Shown one piece after another: positions 61,563-64,000 of a stretch of DNA of 64,000 bases (positions are counted from its first letter, which is position 1; each line of letters starts with the position of its first letter). The notes below the pieces were generated by a model. The model worked only from the letters and a program-made list of their open reading frames with translations. It made no database searches and had not been told where the DNA came from. The DNA is from Shewanella litorisediminis (GTDB taxonomy: Bacteria > Pseudomonadota > Gammaproteobacteria > Enterobacterales > Shewanellaceae). Where the stretch lies: positions 2,604,501 through 2,668,500 of the forward strand of contig NZ_CP069213.1 of assembly GCF_016834455.1 (NCBI RefSeq), in the 5' to 3' direction. Position numbers and translations under genes: made by a program.

Positions 61563-63830
61563 CTACTTCCGCTTGGCATAATGTTTCAATAATCCGGGAA
61601 CATCCAAAATCAGCGCTATTCCACCGTCTGACGTAATGGTGGCACCGGCCATACCCGGGGTGCCATGGAGCAAAGCGCCCAGCGGCTTAATCACGACTTC
61701 TTCCTGACCAATTAAGGCATCGACCACAAAACCGATTTGCAGCGTACCCAATTGCACTATCACCACATGGCCATGCTTTTTGTCGCCATGCTTGAACTTG
61801 GTTTTGCTGCGGCTCAGCCACTGTTCAAGGTAAAAGAGTGGAACGGCCTTGTCTCTGAAAATGACCGTCAACTGACCGTCAACTATGTTGGTCTTGGTCA
61901 AATCCAGGTGGAAAATTTCATTCACGCTCGACAGTGGTAAAGCGAATACCTGCTTGGCCACTTCCACCATCAGGGTCGGCATAATCGCCAGCGTCAAAGG
62001 TACCTTAATCTCGAGGATAGTCCCCTTGCCCTTAATCGAATCGATATGCACGGTACCGTTGAGCTGAGTGATACGGGTTTTCACCACGTCCATGCCCACA
62101 CCGCGACCGGAAATATCGGAAATTTCGGTTTTGGTTGAGAAACCTGGCGCAAAAATCAGGTTGTAGGCCTCATGGTCTGACATTCTTGCCGCGGCATCTT
62201 CATCAAGTACACCGCGTTTAACCGCGATGGCCTTGAGTTTCTCAGGATCCATCCCCGCGCCGTCATCTTCAATTTTCAGGAGAATATGATCCCCTTCCTG
62301 GCTGGCCGACAGCGTAATGGTACCTGTCTTGGGTTTACCGCTCGCCACACGATCGGCGGGCATTTCAATCCCGTGGTCTACGGAGTTGCGCACCAGGTGC
62401 ACCAGCGGGTCTGCGAGGGCTTCCACCAGGTTCTTATCGAGGTCAGTTTCCTCGCCAACCAGCACCAAATCGATTTCTTTATTGAGGCTGCGTGCCAGGT
62501 CACGTACCACGCGGGGGAAGCGGCCAAATACCTTCTTGATGGGCTGCATCCGTGTTTTCATCACGGCGCCCTGCAAATCGGCAGTCACCAAATCGAGGTT
62601 GGCCAGCGCCTTGGACATTTCCTCATCTTCACGGGTCACACCCAGGCTGACCAGGCGATTACGCACCAGCACCAGCTCACCAACCATGTTCATGATCTGA
62701 TCCAGTCTGGCCGTATCGACCCGCACAGTGGTTTCGCCCTGCGGCACGGAGGAGCCACCCGCAGGCGCGGCTTTGGCAACAGGTGCAGGACTTTTTTCAA
62801 CCGCAGCAACGGGTTTTGGCGCTTCTGGAGTTGGCGATGGTTTTGCGATGGGTTTTGGTGGCTCAGCCGCTTTGGGCTGACCCGCAGCGGGCGAAGCGGG
62901 TTTCGCAGCAGTTGCGATGCCGGGCCCCGTGCCTTTACCGTGAAGTTCATCCAACAACTTTTCAAATTCGTCATCGGTGATTTCATCGGTATCTACATGG
63001 TCGGCTGGGCTGTCTTCCACTTTGGCAACCACTTTATCGGTGGTGGCTTTGAACTTGCCCGAACCATGGAGTTCATCGAGTAAGGCTTCAAACTCATCAT
63101 CGGTGATTTCATCACCGGCAGGTACTGCTTTGGCGCCACCTTTGTCGGTACTTGGTGCAGCGCTTGGTGCCCCACTGACACCAGGCCCTTTACCGCTTCC
63201 GTGCAGCGCATCCAGAAGCGCTTCAAATTCGGCTTCGTTAATTTCGTCGATGCTGGAATCGCTGGCGGGTGAGTCAAACAGAAAGTCATCAGCCATGGCA
63301 GGCGCCTGGGTAGCGGGCTCGGCCGCCTCGGGCTCCTCAAGGTCACCAAAGAGTTCAACACCGGGAATGTCATCGGCGACGCTTATCGTTGGCTCAGATG
63401 AAGCGGGCGAAGAGGCTGCCCCCCCCTCTGATGGCAAGGGTGCACCTGAAGACAGAAGCTTGAGCTTATCCAGCAACTCCGCGGAGGCGGGCTCCTGCTC
63501 TTGTCCTGCCTGGGTTTGAGCGAACATGGTATTAATGGCGTCCACCGCCTGCAGAATGATATCCATCAATTCGGCGGTAACGTGACGTTTACCTGTTCTG
63601 AGCAAATCAAAGGTATTTTCGGATTCGTGACAGACATCCACCATGGGCGCAAGCCCGAGGAAACCTGCCCCCCCTTTTACCGTGTGGAACCCCCGGAAAA
63701 TGGCGTTGAGCAAATCCGTGTCTTCCGGATTATTCTCAAGAGCAACCAATTGTTCCTGCAGAAGCTCGAGGATTTCGCCGGCTTCTATCAAAAAGTCCTG
63801 CAGAATCTCTTCATCAACATCAAATGACAT
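61563..63830 (-). CDS. cheA: Chemotaxis histidine kinase CheA
   Basis: A 755-residue CheA: HPt domain with the phospho-accepting His49 in GFHTVKGGAG, then a long acidic Ala/Pro-rich region (about 125-365), dimerisation, ATPase (with NSVDHGIE, DDGAGMD and GRGVGMDVVK) and a CheW-like regulatory domain at the C-terminus. The linker holds three copies of a motif of the form EI..(D/E)EFE.LLD.LHG at about 196, 241 and 283. In vibrios this linker region (LID) binds ParP; here parP is in the same cluster. AAGGAG precedes the ATG. Confidence 0.96.
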   Translation of the reverse strand: MSFDVDEEILQDFLIEAGEILELLQEQLVALENNPEDTDLLNAIFRGFHTVKGGAGFLGLAPMVDVCHESENTFDLLRTGKRHVTAELMDIILQAVDAINTMFAQTQAGQEQEPASAELLDKLKLLSSGAPLPSEGGAASSPASSEPTISVADDIPGVELFGDLEEPEAAEPATQAPAMADDFLFDSPASDSSIDEINEAEFEALLDALHGSGKGPGVSGAPSAAPSTDKGGAKAVPAGDEITDDEFEALLDELHGSGKFKATTDKVVAKVEDSPADHVDTDEITDDEFEKLLDELHGKGTGPGIATAAKPASPAAGQPKAAEPPKPIAKPSPTPEAPKPVAAVEKSPAPVAKAAPAGGSSVPQGETTVRVDTARLDQIMNMVGELVLVRNRLVSLGVTREDEEMSKALANLDLVTADLQGAVMKTRMQPIKKVFGRFPRVVRDLARSLNKEIDLVLVGEETDLDKNLVEALADPLVHLVRNSVDHGIEMPADRVASGKPKTGTITLSASQEGDHILLKIEDDGAGMDPEKLKAIAVKRGVLDEDAAARMSDHEAYNLIFAPGFSTKTEISDISGRGVGMDVVKTRITQLNGTVHIDSIKGKGTILEIKVPLTLAIMPTLMVEVAKQVFALPLSSVNEIFHLDLTKTNIVDGQLTVIFRDKAVPLFYLEQWLSRSKTKFKHGDKKHGHVVIVQLGTLQIGFVVDALIGQEEVVIKPLGALLHGTPGMAGATITSDGGIALILDVPGLLKHYAKRK

Positions 63831-63845
63831 TAAATTGACTCCTTA

Positions 63846-64000
63846 TCAGAAACCCAGACTGGACAACAGGTCATCGACTTCATCCTGACCAGTCACCACA
63901 TCCTGACGAAGCTCGGCATTCATGATAGGGCCTTCCGCTTCTATGCTACTGGTACTCTTCTGGGTAACTTCTGTGGCTGGCTGCTCGCCAAAGACGGTCA
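63846..64000 (-). CDS. cheZ: Protein phosphatase CheZ, C-terminal end
   Basis: Only the last 51 codons are inside the window. The C-terminal QDEVDDLLSSLGF matches the CheY-binding peptide found at the end of CheZ proteins. It sits 15 bases upstream of cheA, in the usual cheY-cheZ-cheA order, and would dephosphorylate CheY-P. Confidence 0.9.
   Translation of the reverse strand, partial: TVFGEQPATEVTQKSTSSIEAEGPIMNAELRQDVVTGQDEVDDLLSSLGF

Overview
The window is chromosomal DNA of a gammaproteobacterium. Gene content and order point to Shewanella: a phhAB-tyrR-fahA-maiA block beside galU-galE-napF, an OmcA/MtrC-type decaheme cytochrome, and a Vibrio/Shewanella-style polar chemotaxis cluster with cheZ, cheA, cheB, parC, parP and cheW. 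The species is an inference from gene families; no rRNA or tRNA gene was found.

Layout. Positions 1-5.7 kb hold a truncated lipoprotein gene and an aromatic amino-acid catabolism block (maiA, fahA, tyrR, phhB, phhA) with three TyrR-box-like 18-mers. From 6 to 19.7 kb come housekeeping and respiratory genes on mixed strands: galU-galE, napF, a bactofilin, a LysR regulator, a lipoprotein decaheme cytochrome, membrane proteins, mak, cysQ, wzi, a PHP phosphoesterase and nlpE. From 19.8 to 50.5 kb lies a Wzx/Wzy-type surface polysaccharide locus on the minus strand. In transcription order it is rfaH, an ops element, a Wza-like exporter, a four-helix-bundle gene, wzz, pseB-C-F-GH-I (CMP-pseudaminic acid), wzx, pyruvyltransferase-like and glycosyltransferase genes, wzy, an Alg14/Alg13-like pair, sugar-modifying genes, a PglC-type initiating transferase, wbpM-like, ugd, galU2, glmM, a terminator, then rfbB, a second four-helix-bundle gene, rfbA, rfbD and rfbC. 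The core at about 31.5-39.6 kb is clearly AT-rich. From 50.9 to 54.6 kb are a POT peptide transporter, an RssB-like response regulator and mlaA. From 54.8 kb to the end are FliK-like and FlhB-C-like genes and the chemotaxis cluster.

The most unusual feature is a family of short repeats at gene junctions of the polysaccharide locus. Two heptamer families occur: ATTCACC/ATTCAGC and TTCTAGG/TAGGTAC. Each four-helix-bundle (S23/IVS-like) gene is bracketed by heptamers in inverted orientation, each by its own family. The repeats run into coding sequence: they supply the start region of rfbA and the last codons of rfbB, and an inverted heptamer block without a four-helix gene sits in frame inside rfbB. 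At other junctions, heptamer-like linkers alternate with small hairpins whose stems differ in sequence but keep pairing, and one such array ends exactly at the RfaH ops site. I read these as a candidate mobile or self-propagating repeat system associated with four-helix-bundle proteins. Mobility itself is inferred, not shown.

Smaller points of note are a PseG-PseH fusion, a sugar formyltransferase without the usual active-site Asn, a threefold LHG motif repeat in CheA beside ParP/ParC, an MlaA without a lipobox cysteine, and two galU paralogues.
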